From contig FREU01000005.1 in NCBI GenBank assembly GCA_900143615.1, positions 228,238 through 292,237 on the forward strand: a stretch of 64,000 nucleotides of DNA, in the 5' to 3' direction. Shown in pieces: positions 8,317 to 15,818 of the stretch (positions within the stretch are counted from its first letter, which is position 1; the number at the start of each line of letters is the position of its first letter). Source of the stretch: Rhodobacteraceae bacterium Alg231-30. GTDB lineage: Bacteria; Pseudomonadota; Alphaproteobacteria; Rhodobacterales; Rhodobacteraceae. The notes beneath the pieces were generated by a model. That model did not search any database and had not been told where the DNA came from. It was given only the letters and a program-made list of their open reading frames with translations. The position numbers and the translations under genes were made by a program.

Positions 8317-9258
8317 TTGGACCAGACCAACGCCCCACAAAACAGCTTTGACGCCATGATTGAAGCCACCGAGTCGCTAGACCCGATTGTCACCGCAATT
8401 GTACACCCGGTCGACGAAGCTTCACTTGAGGGCGCGCTTTCAGCACGCGACCACACTCTGATAACGCCGATCCTCGTTGGCCCTGAAGACAAAATTCGCG
8501 CAGCGGCTGATAGCGCAGGCCTCGACCTGAGCGGCATTGAGATCCTCAACACCAAACACAGCCATCAGAGCGCAGAACTCTCCGTCAAGCTGGTGCGCGA
8601 AGGCCGTGCCCAAGCCATCATGAAAGGTGCCTTGCACACCGACGAAGTCATGGGCGCAGTTGTCAACAAAACCACCGGCCTGCGCACAGAGCGCCGCATG
8701 AGCCACATCTTTGTGCTCGATGTGCCAAGCTACCCCAAGCCGCTGTTGATCACCGATGCCGCCATCAACATCTTCCCCGATCTGATGTGCAAGGCAGACA
8801 TCGTGCAGAACTCGATCGAGCTGGCCAACGCCATTGGTGTGGACAAACCCAAGGTTGCGATCCTGTCGGCGCTGGAAACCATCTATCCTAAAATCCCGTC
8901 AACCGTCGAAGCCGCTGCTCTGTGCAAAATGGCCGACCGTGGCCAGATCACTGGCGGTCTGCTGGACGGCCCGCTGGCCTTTGACAACGCCATCTCCAAA
9001 CATGCCGCCAAAGCCAAAGGCATCGTGTCTGATGTGGCAGGTGATGCGGACATCCTGCTGGCACCTGATCTGGAAGCCGGCAACATGATCGCCAAACAGC
9101 TGATGTATCTCGCAGGTGCGGACAGCGCAGGCATCGTTCTTGGCGCACGCGTGCCAATCATGCTGACCTCGCGCGCAGACGGCACGCTCTCGCGTCTGGT
9201 CTCGGCAGCACTGGCACAGCTTGTCGTCCACAACCAGCTTGGAAAGGGCCTGATGTGA
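8317..9258 (+). CDS. pta: Phosphate acetyltransferase (short phosphate acetyl/butyryl transferase type)
   Basis: It interconverts acetyl phosphate + CoA and acetyl-CoA + phosphate. The TTG at 8317 was chosen as start: AGGAGA ends 6 bases before it and the 313-residue product (MDQTNAPQNS...) has normal family length. An in-frame TTG at 8218 would run through the putative operator. Family patterns include KLVREGRAQAIMKGALHTDE, TERRMSHIFVLDVP and ITDAAINIFPDL. No DRTGG or P-loop N-terminal extension is present, unlike E. coli Pta. The stop overlaps the ackA GTG by 4 bases (GTGA), so the pair is translationally coupled. A phosphate butyryltransferase is possible but less likely next to acetate kinase. 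Confidence 0.9.
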   Translation: MDQTNAPQNSFDAMIEATESLDPIVTAIVHPVDEASLEGALSARDHTLITPILVGPEDKIRAAADSAGLDLSGIEILNTKHSHQSAELSVKLVREGRAQAIMKGALHTDEVMGAVVNKTTGLRTERRMSHIFVLDVPSYPKPLLITDAAINIFPDLMCKADIVQNSIELANAIGVDKPKVAILSALETIYPKIPSTVEAAALCKMADRGQITGGLLDGPLAFDNAISKHAAKAKGIVSDVAGDADILLAPDLEAGNMIAKQLMYLAGADSAGIVLGARVPIMLTSRADGTLSRLVSAALAQLVVHNQLGKGLM

Positions 9259-10418
9259 GCACATCCGACAACGGCGCCATCATCGTTCTGAACGCAGGCT
9301 CCTCTTCTATCAAATACGCGGTCTACGGCCCCGATCATTCGGTGGTTCTGGACGGCCAGATCGACCGCATCGGCCTTGGCCCGCAACATCGCAGCGCAAG
9401 CAACGAACAGCCCCTGCCGGTGGCGGACACCGCGACCCATGCGGAAATCCTCGACTGGCTGACTGCCCATCTGGCACAAGCCTGTGGCGACAGGGCCATC
9501 ATCGGCGCGGGCCACCGCGTCGTGCATGGCGGCCAGCTGTTTGATGCGCCGGTGCGCGTCACCCCCAAGGTGATCGAGCAGCTCACCGAGCTGGCCCCGC
9601 TGGCCCCTGGCCACCAGCCCCATAACCTTGCCGGCATCGCAGCGCTTGAGCGCCGCTGGCCGGGCCTTGCGCAGGTGGCATGCTTTGACACTGCCTTCCA
9701 CCGCACTCAATCGCGTGTTGCGCAGCTCTTTGCGATCCCGCGCGCGCTGTCAGATGACGGTGTTCTGCGTTATGGCTTTCACGGCCTCAGCTACCACTAT
9801 ATTGCCACCCAGCTTCCTACCCATCTGGACAAGCCCGAAGGCCGCGTGATTGTCGCCCATCTGGGCAACGGCGCCTCCATGTGCGCCATGCAAGATCGCA
9901 AAAGCACCGCGACAACCATGGGATACACCGCGCTGGACGGTCTGGTCATGGGACGTCGCTGTGGCGAACTGGACCCCGGTGTGATTTTCCACATGCTGCG
10001 CGACCGCGGCATGAGTGTGTCTGAGATCGAAGATACGCTTGGCACCAAATCCGGCCTCTTTGGCGTCTCAGACATCAGCTCGGACATGCGCGACCTTTTA
10101 GCGTCCGACAGCCCTGCTGCTGCCGAAGCCATTGATCTGTTTGTCTATCAGGCCTGCAAAAAAATCGGCGCGCTGGCGGCCACGCTGGGTGGTCTGGACG
10201 CTCTGGTCTTCACTGGCGGCATCGGCGAGAACGCTGCCCCGATCCGCGAACGCATCCTGAAGGGCAGTGAATGGTTGGGGCTGGAGTTTGACGCCGAGGC
10301 CAACAGCAACGGCGCATCCCGCCTGACCACAGCCAACAGCCGCGTCGAAGCGCATGTCATCAAAACCGACGAAGAAGGCATCATCGCCGGAGAAACACGC
10401 GCATTGGTCGCAGCCTAA
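9255..10418 (+). CDS. ackA: Acetate kinase
   Basis: A 387-residue ASKHA-fold kinase that interconverts acetate + ATP and acetyl phosphate + ADP. The N-terminal signature VLNAGSSSIKYAVY, the GHRVVHGG motif, GYTALDGLVMGRRCGELDPG and FTGGIGENA are all visible. It begins with a GTG that overlaps the pta stop by 4 bases. With Pta it forms the reversible low-affinity acetate route, complementing Acs. Propionate or butyrate kinase is less likely given the VMGTRxG-like match. Confidence 0.95.
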   Translation: MSTSDNGAIIVLNAGSSSIKYAVYGPDHSVVLDGQIDRIGLGPQHRSASNEQPLPVADTATHAEILDWLTAHLAQACGDRAIIGAGHRVVHGGQLFDAPVRVTPKVIEQLTELAPLAPGHQPHNLAGIAALERRWPGLAQVACFDTAFHRTQSRVAQLFAIPRALSDDGVLRYGFHGLSYHYIATQLPTHLDKPEGRVIVAHLGNGASMCAMQDRKSTATTMGYTALDGLVMGRRCGELDPGVIFHMLRDRGMSVSEIEDTLGTKSGLFGVSDISSDMRDLLASDSPAAAEAIDLFVYQACKKIGALAATLGGLDALVFTGGIGENAAPIRERILKGSEWLGLEFDAEANSNGASRLTTANSRVEAHVIKTDEEGIIAGETRALVAA

Positions 10419-10465
10419 AATCTCCGGTTGCGCATTGCATGCGCGCCCTTTGAATGCTTTTCTGC

Positions 10466-10494
10466 GCCCCGCCCCCTTAACCATTGGGCGGGGC
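10466..10494 (+). terminator. GC-rich hairpin between ackA and the DUF849 gene
   Basis: GCCCCGCCC (10466-10474) and GGGCGGGGC (10486-10494) form a perfect 9-bp stem with an 11-base loop. There is no T-run, and the Shine-Dalgarno AGGAGG of the next gene follows at 10501. It may attenuate transcription or protect the upstream mRNA end. Confidence 0.45.
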
Positions 10495-10511
10495 ACTAAG
10501 AGGAGGCATTC

Positions 10512-11345
10512 ATGACGACACCCTGCATTCTGTGCTGTGCAATAACCGGCTCGGTTCCGGTAAAGGCCGACAATCCCGCCGTTCCCACCTCAGTGTCTGA
10601 ACAGATTGAATCCAGCCACGCCGCCGTTGAGGCAGGCGCATCAATCATCCATGCCCATGTGCGCAACGCCGATGAAACAACCTCTTCGGACCCTGAAAAG
10701 TTCGCGCTGCTCAAGGAAGGTCTGGAAAAACACTGCCCCGGCGTGATCATCCAGTTTTCCACCGGAGGCCGCTCAGGCTCTGGCCTTGAGCGCGGCGGTA
10801 TGCTGCCCTTGCGCCCCGACATGGCATCGCTGTCTGTGGGCTCCAACAACTTCCCGACGCGGGTCTATGAAAACTCTCCCGAGTTGATCGAATGGCTCAG
10901 CGCCGAGATGATCAAATACGAAATCACGCCGGAAATCGAAGCCTTTGACATGTCCCACATTCTGCACGCCATTTCGCGTGCCAAGGCGGGCAAACTGTAT
11001 GGCCGCCTCTATGTACAGTTTGTTATGGGCGTGAAAAACGCCATGCCGTGCGACAAAGAGGTGTTTGATTTCTACGTCAACATCATGAAAACCCGCGCAC
11101 CCAAAGATGCAAACTGGTGCGCCGCTGGCATCGGCCCCCACCAGATCGAAGTCAACGAATGGGCCATCGCCGCGGGCGGGCACACCCGTGCCGGATTGGA
11201 AGACAACATAAAACTGGACCGCAACACGCTGGCCCCGTCAAATGCCGCCCTAATCAAACGCGCCGCAGATCTTTGTGAAAAATACGAACGTCCCGTAGCG
11301 ACATTTGCACAAGCGCGTGACATATTGGGCCTGCGACCGATTTAA
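10512..11345 (+). CDS. Beta-keto acid cleavage enzyme (BKACE, DUF849 family)
   Basis: A 277-residue metal-dependent TIM-barrel enzyme. The family condenses a beta-keto acid with acetyl-CoA and releases acetoacetate and a new acyl-CoA (Kce, 3-keto-5-aminohexanoate cleavage enzyme, is the prototype). Visible patterns are ITGSV near the N-terminus, IIHAHVR (metal-binding His pair, about residues 48-54), FSTGGRSGSGLERGG, SLSVGSNNFP and GHTRAGLEDN near the C-terminus. A strong AGGAGG precedes the ATG by 6 bases. The natural beta-keto acid cannot be read from the sequence. Its position after pta-ackA suggests it uses or affects the acetyl-CoA pool. Confidence 0.85.
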   Translation: MTTPCILCCAITGSVPVKADNPAVPTSVSEQIESSHAAVEAGASIIHAHVRNADETTSSDPEKFALLKEGLEKHCPGVIIQFSTGGRSGSGLERGGMLPLRPDMASLSVGSNNFPTRVYENSPELIEWLSAEMIKYEITPEIEAFDMSHILHAISRAKAGKLYGRLYVQFVMGVKNAMPCDKEVFDFYVNIMKTRAPKDANWCAAGIGPHQIEVNEWAIAAGGHTRAGLEDNIKLDRNTLAPSNAALIKRAADLCEKYERPVATFAQARDILGLRPI

Positions 11346-11393
11346 GTCGATAAAGGTGGTGACCCCACCCCCTGTTTATGATGAGTTGCCAAA

Positions 11394-12029
11394 ATGGATC
11401 TATTAGAACGCTTTGTAACTCTCTGGGTGGTGATTGACCCGATTGGCACCATTCCGGTGTTTATTGCGGTGACCGCCGCAATGACTGCCCCCGAACGACG
11501 CAAAACCGCGTTCATGGCCTGCATTGTCAGTATCTGCGTGCTGCTGTTCTTCCTGATCTTCGGTCAGGTGTTGATCAACGCGCTGGGGATCAGCCTTTTG
11601 TCCTTCCAAATCGCAGGCGGCATCGTGTTGTTCCTGTTTGCCCTGACCATGATCTTTGGCGAGTCCAAGCCCGAACGCGATCAGCATGTGCTCGATGCGG
11701 ACGAGCCGCTGGGCGACACACGCCCTTCTCCTGCGGTCTTTCCCTTGGCGGTGCCCTCTCTGGCCTCGCCGGGTGCGATGTTGGCAATTGTTATGCTCAC
11801 CGACAACACCCAACACGGCATCGTGCATCAGACAGTCACCGGGCTTGTTATGATCAGCGTGCTTCTGGTTGCGCTGGCCTGCATGATGCTGGCCACGCCG
11901 ATTATCCGTGTGATTGGTAATTCTGGCGCGGCCATCGTCAGCCGCGTCATGGGTATGATCCTGGCTTCTGTGGCGGCAGACACCGTCATTTCAGCCCTTC
12001 TCGAGATTTCTCAAACCGGCTCTCTCTAA
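11394..12029 (+). CDS. MarC family integral membrane protein
   Basis: A 211-residue inner-membrane protein with six predicted hydrophobic segments. It shows the family's opening pattern FVTLWVVIDPIGTIPVFIAVT, the central GGIVLFLFALTMIFGE and the PLAVPSLASPGAM motif. MarC proteins are conserved but their transport role is unproven; an earlier link to multiple antibiotic resistance was not supported. It ends the plus-strand block and converges on the reductive dehalogenase gene. Confidence 0.9.
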   Translation: MDLLERFVTLWVVIDPIGTIPVFIAVTAAMTAPERRKTAFMACIVSICVLLFFLIFGQVLINALGISLLSFQIAGGIVLFLFALTMIFGESKPERDQHVLDADEPLGDTRPSPAVFPLAVPSLASPGAMLAIVMLTDNTQHGIVHQTVTGLVMISVLLVALACMMLATPIIRVIGNSGAAIVSRVMGMILASVAADTVISALLEISQTGSL

Positions 12030-12138
12030 CACCAGCGACCGTAGGCTTAACTTTTGCACGGGCCTGAAAATGACACTGTCGCAATACCGACGTAATACCG
12101 ACGCGTTACAGACAGCGTTTTTCGCCGTTAACCTCTGC

Positions 12139-15100
12139 TCACAGGTCGATTTCAATCACCCCATCCGGCTCCGCTGCGCGGCTCTGGCACAGAATGATTG
12201 TGCCTTCGCGTTGCTTGTTTGAGAGCACAAAATCACGATGCTCCACATCCCCTGACACCAACCCGCATTTGCACACCCCGCAAATACCATCCGAGCATTT
12301 CACATCCACATGAATGCCGTTCTCGATCAACACATCAGAGGCGGTTTTATCTTCTGGAACAATAAGTTCACGACCATCCTGAAGCTTAACTTTAAAAGGA
12401 AAGTTCTCGTAGTCAGGCTGTTCTGGGACGCTGAAATATTCCAAATGGCGCGCCTCTTCGGGAAAGCCCCGCCGCGTGGCCGCCTCAATAACCCCATCCA
12501 TATAGCGATCCGGCCCGCAGGTGTAGACATGCCATCCGTCTTGATACCCATCCAATACCGCATCCAGATCCGCCCGCGTTCCCTTGTCTGAGAAATGGAA
12601 ACTGACCTTGTCACTCCAAGGCATCTCTTTGAGATCATTGATATATCCTGCACCATCTTCGCGACTGGCGGAATAGTGCAATTCAAAATCCCGTCCCAGA
12701 GCATGCAGGCGATGGGCAAAGGCAATCATCGGCGTAATTCCAATGCCACCGCCCATCAAAAACGATTTTTCGGCATCTTCTATCAATTCAAAATGGTTGA
12801 TTGGTTTTGACACAAAGACCTTACGGCCTTCCGAAAAAATCCTGTGAAGCAAAGCACTTCCACCGCGCCCCTCATCTTCCCGCAGAACGCCAATCTCATA
12901 TTTCCCTCGGTCTGCCGGATCACCCGACATTGAATATTGCCGCAAAAACTCGGGCGCGACCAAGACATCCAGATGCGCACCCGCCGTCCATTCGGGCAGA
13001 TCGCTACCGTCAACGTTTTGAAAACTATATTTGGTAACGTCCGTTGTCATCGCCTCGACCTTCGTCAACGCAACCCGCACAACCGGCGCCTCCGCTGCGT
13101 CCGGAACGTTATAATTATGCACGACAGTCATATCTCCCGAGGCGATGCGCCGTCGGTATTCATCGGCGGAAACCATTGTTTCATATGCCTGAATCCCAGC
13201 TTCACGATCCATGACAAACGGATAAGGCCATGGGTGCGGCGCCAAAGGAGCGGGATAAACCGCTAGGGTTTGATCCTCATATTTCAGGTCCAGATCTCGC
13301 TGAAGGTCGCGGCGGTTCAGAGCATGCTTGGATGGGCGATAGGCCCCATCTTCCTCCAACTCGATGTCCCACCACCACTTTTTGACATCGTTTAATCCGC
13401 CTTTGCCCGCCATGTCATCCAAACGCGCTAACGGTTTGGCAAGACTGGGAATATTACTGGCAGCCCAACGAAATGGTGCTTCCGCAAACAGACCCTCAAG
13501 GTTCCACGGGCAGGTCTTCATACACCGCCCACACATCGCCCCACCGGGTGTTGTAATCCGATAGGTTGCGCATTTTTGGCTGTCCGATTTCCAGATTTCA
13601 TAGCCGTTAAACATCAGTTTCGGGCCGGCCGTAATGGCGCCGGACGGACATTCCCGCGCACATTTGTTGCAATTCTCGCAGAAATTTTGCAACCCAAAAT
13701 CAATAGGTTGGTCGTGATCCATCGGCATGTCTGTGGTCACCACACCGGATTTGAGCCGAGGCCCCAAATAGGGGTTCAAGATCACCTCACCAATTCTGCT
13801 GACCTCACCTAGCCCCGACAACAATAACAAAGGCGGTTGCAGGACTTCACCATCCATCACCGTGTGCGCCTTGGCTTTGTACCCAACGTTGCGGATCTGC
13901 TGCGCGATCACGCCGCCCAAAAGCGAAAACCGCAGATAAGCCCGCATCGACTGGGCAACGCTGATCCAGTCATCTCCAGACGCCCCCTCCATGGTTTCAA
14001 AACCTTGATCAATAATCATGCTCACCGCTTGATCATGTGGCGGTACAATTGGATCACCCGTCGCGTCATGGCTATACCACGCCCACTCAGGACACCGGCT
14101 TAACCCAACCGCATCAACGCCTAGGAAATAGCTCGCAGCCTTGAGGTTCGCCGCGTTACGTTCTGAATCAGTTGGCTTTTCTACCTTCGCGCTTTCACCG
14201 TCCTGCAGCAAAACAAAGGCACCCAGCGCACGACGTTGCGCGAAACTCGGTGCCGCCTTGCGGGCGTAATACCCGCCCTTCGCGCCGTTCTGCAGTGTCT
14301 TTCCCATGTCACCAAATTGTGCGCGAGCGAACATATCCGCACGCTTTGGAACCCGTGCAACGCGCTCTTCGTCAATATAGGTCGTTGGCGTTGCGACGCG
14401 CTTGAGCCGCTCAAACGGATGCGCGCCACTGACATAGTCGCGCTGACGAAAGGGATCCTGATTAAGTGCCGATTTTGCGAATCCCGCCCCTAGCCACCAG
14501 GCCGGACCTAGGGTGCGAAACCAAGGCTGTTGGGACATCGGCAACAATGGCGCATCATGCGCCAATTCCAAGTCGGTTGTCACAACAGCCAAACCAAACC
14601 GCGTCCCCAGCCACGGAGCAACGGCCTGCCCGTTCTCAATACTCAGCAGCCCTGCTGCAACACCTAACTTTTGTAAATCCACATCACTCGACGTCGCAGT
14701 GTGGGCTTTGGCATCCCATCCTAACAATCTGATATAATTGGCAATAACAACCGCTGTTTCAGTAGAACGGAGACAAGATCGGTGGTCCTGCGCGTCCATA
14801 ATCCAATCACTGCCCGGCTCGCCGCGCTCGGGATCGCGCAAATGGTCTACGAGAAACACGATGCAATTTTTGTGCCCCCCAATGGAGGACGGTGGCGCCT
14901 GCATGCTTTCTTTGAGATCCGCCATGATTACATCAATGCCGCTGGCCAAAGTCTTGGTCTGGCGGGTCGTCAGGGCGTCCGATAAACGATCAATATCAGG
15001 ATTGCGTCGTGGCTCTTCTAACACTGCAATGTTCGGAATTGGCCCTACACCGACCATTGCTGAATCATTAAAATATCCAAAGGATTTCAGATGGTTACTA

Positions 15101-15351
15101 CGTTCAGCTAATTCTTCTGGAATCTCCGATTTGATGCCATTAACCAGTCCATCCCTGATGGCATCCATCATTGCCTGAAACTCGCCCATCGCATTTACGA
15201 TGCTTTCGGGGCGCTCGGGACGCTCGAAGCTTAGTGCGGGGCTCTGCCGGAGTTTCGACAAATCGACCATTTGCCCCCGAGCCAACCTTTCCAACGGGTA
15301 AGGTCCCAAGTGCACTGGTCGCGTCTTGTCCGAAAAAAACTTGAGCCCCAT
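12139..15351 (-). CDS. Self-sufficient cobalamin-dependent reductive dehalogenase fused to FNR-like reductase and 2Fe-2S ferredoxin
   Basis: A 1070-residue cytoplasmic protein. The N-terminal half holds two related cobalamin-domain-like repeats (about 165-290 and 430-555), each with GW/GYxAKAHT and GLAVVTTDLELAHD- or GVVTTDMPMDHD-type patterns. Two ferredoxin motifs, CENCNKCARECP (about 562) and CGRCMKTCP (about 610), bind [4Fe-4S] clusters. An FNR-like flavin/NAD(P)H module with MGGGIGITPMIAF (about 865) and a plant-type [2Fe-2S] domain CSDGICGVCKC (about 1020) complete it. This is the BhbA-type architecture: catabolic removal of halogen from (halo)phenolic compounds using NAD(P)H without a membrane partner. 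No twin-arginine signal is present. ATG 15351 is chosen because GGGGGGA precedes it; 15363 is an alternative. Base composition looks less GC-rich than its neighbours. Substrate is unknown. Confidence 0.9.
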   Translation of the reverse strand: MGLKFFSDKTRPVHLGPYPLERLARGQMVDLSKLRQSPALSFERPERPESIVNAMGEFQAMMDAIRDGLVNGIKSEIPEELAERSNHLKSFGYFNDSAMVGVGPIPNIAVLEEPRRNPDIDRLSDALTTRQTKTLASGIDVIMADLKESMQAPPSSIGGHKNCIVFLVDHLRDPERGEPGSDWIMDAQDHRSCLRSTETAVVIANYIRLLGWDAKAHTATSSDVDLQKLGVAAGLLSIENGQAVAPWLGTRFGLAVVTTDLELAHDAPLLPMSQQPWFRTLGPAWWLGAGFAKSALNQDPFRQRDYVSGAHPFERLKRVATPTTYIDEERVARVPKRADMFARAQFGDMGKTLQNGAKGGYYARKAAPSFAQRRALGAFVLLQDGESAKVEKPTDSERNAANLKAASYFLGVDAVGLSRCPEWAWYSHDATGDPIVPPHDQAVSMIIDQGFETMEGASGDDWISVAQSMRAYLRFSLLGGVIAQQIRNVGYKAKAHTVMDGEVLQPPLLLLSGLGEVSRIGEVILNPYLGPRLKSGVVTTDMPMDHDQPIDFGLQNFCENCNKCARECPSGAITAGPKLMFNGYEIWKSDSQKCATYRITTPGGAMCGRCMKTCPWNLEGLFAEAPFRWAASNIPSLAKPLARLDDMAGKGGLNDVKKWWWDIELEEDGAYRPSKHALNRRDLQRDLDLKYEDQTLAVYPAPLAPHPWPYPFVMDREAGIQAYETMVSADEYRRRIASGDMTVVHNYNVPDAAEAPVVRVALTKVEAMTTDVTKYSFQNVDGSDLPEWTAGAHLDVLVAPEFLRQYSMSGDPADRGKYEIGVLREDEGRGGSALLHRIFSEGRKVFVSKPINHFELIEDAEKSFLMGGGIGITPMIAFAHRLHALGRDFELHYSASREDGAGYINDLKEMPWSDKVSFHFSDKGTRADLDAVLDGYQDGWHVYTCGPDRYMDGVIEAATRRGFPEEARHLEYFSVPEQPDYENFPFKVKLQDGRELIVPEDKTASDVLIENGIHVDVKCSDGICGVCKCGLVSGDVEHRDFVLSNKQREGTIILCQSRAAEPDGVIEIDL

Positions 15352-15548
15352 AGATCCCCCCATATGCTGCCGTTCAATTTACTTAACAGCGCAACTCAAC
15401 AATGCAAAGGCGGTAGAATTACAGTTCATAAATAAGCCGTAAGCGTTCTTGGGGTATTTCAAAATGTGCCACTCGATCCGTTCCCAGAACAACACGCAAG
15501 TTGACACCACATCACAAAAAACAATTTTGGAACCAAGTTTCCCAGAGC

Positions 15549-15558
15549 TGACCGGTCA
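15549..15558. promoter_or_regulatory. TGACCGGTCA palindrome upstream of the dehalogenase gene
   Basis: A perfect 10-base palindrome about 200 bases upstream of the dehalogenase start. This shape is typical of TetR/AcrR-type operators, but no regulator gene lies next to it, and a 10-base palindrome can arise by chance. Confidence 0.25.
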
Positions 15559-15759
15559 GTTTACCAATCATCCCAGCGAAGTCATGCGCGCACTTGTGAC
15601 CAAACCGATTGCTATTCAATACAGGTTTGCACAGCCCACCCCTGCATAGATTTCTACAACTATTTCAGAGGATCATTGATGATAGCTTAGTCAGTTCTGA
15701 ATCGAATCCTAAGTCAACCCGGGTCAAAATCAGAACTAATTTGCTCAAGCATCAGCGTC

Positions 15760-15786
15760 GCACAACACCCCGCTTGGATGTTGTGC
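15760..15786 (-). terminator. Hairpin downstream of the RTX gene
   Basis: GCACAACA (15760-15767) and TGTTGTGC (15779-15786) form a perfect 8-bp stem with an 11-base loop, 33 bases past the RTX stop. No T-run follows on the minus strand, so termination is uncertain. Confidence 0.35.
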
Positions 15787-15818
15787 CAGCGCATTTGTCC
15801 TAATTATGTGGAACCATA

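Larger units (their letters stand above)
15352..15818. other. Intergenic region between reductive dehalogenase and RTX genes
   Basis: About 467 bases with no gene I can support. It must hold the promoter of the dehalogenase gene (reading leftward) and the transcription end of the RTX gene. It contains a TGACCGGTCA palindrome at 15549 and a hairpin at 15760-15786. Short open frames here show no recognisable similarity. Confidence 0.6.

Noticed and set aside
8883-9710. Minus-strand frame of 275 codons across pta and ackA
   Set aside because: It overlaps two well-supported coupled genes on the other strand and has no motif.
12083-12103. Short direct repeat AATACCGACG twice, 11 bases apart, near the dehalogenase 3' end
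   Set aside because: Only two 10-base copies in a short convergent gap; no structure or function suggested.
12139-15351. Link between the dehalogenase and the nearby tatABC genes
   Set aside because: The dehalogenase N-terminus has no twin-arginine signal, so it is not a Tat substrate and the closeness is coincidental.
15449-15649. Short plus-strand frame between the dehalogenase and RTX genes
   Set aside because: 66 codons, no ribosome binding site or recognisable similarity; treated as chance.
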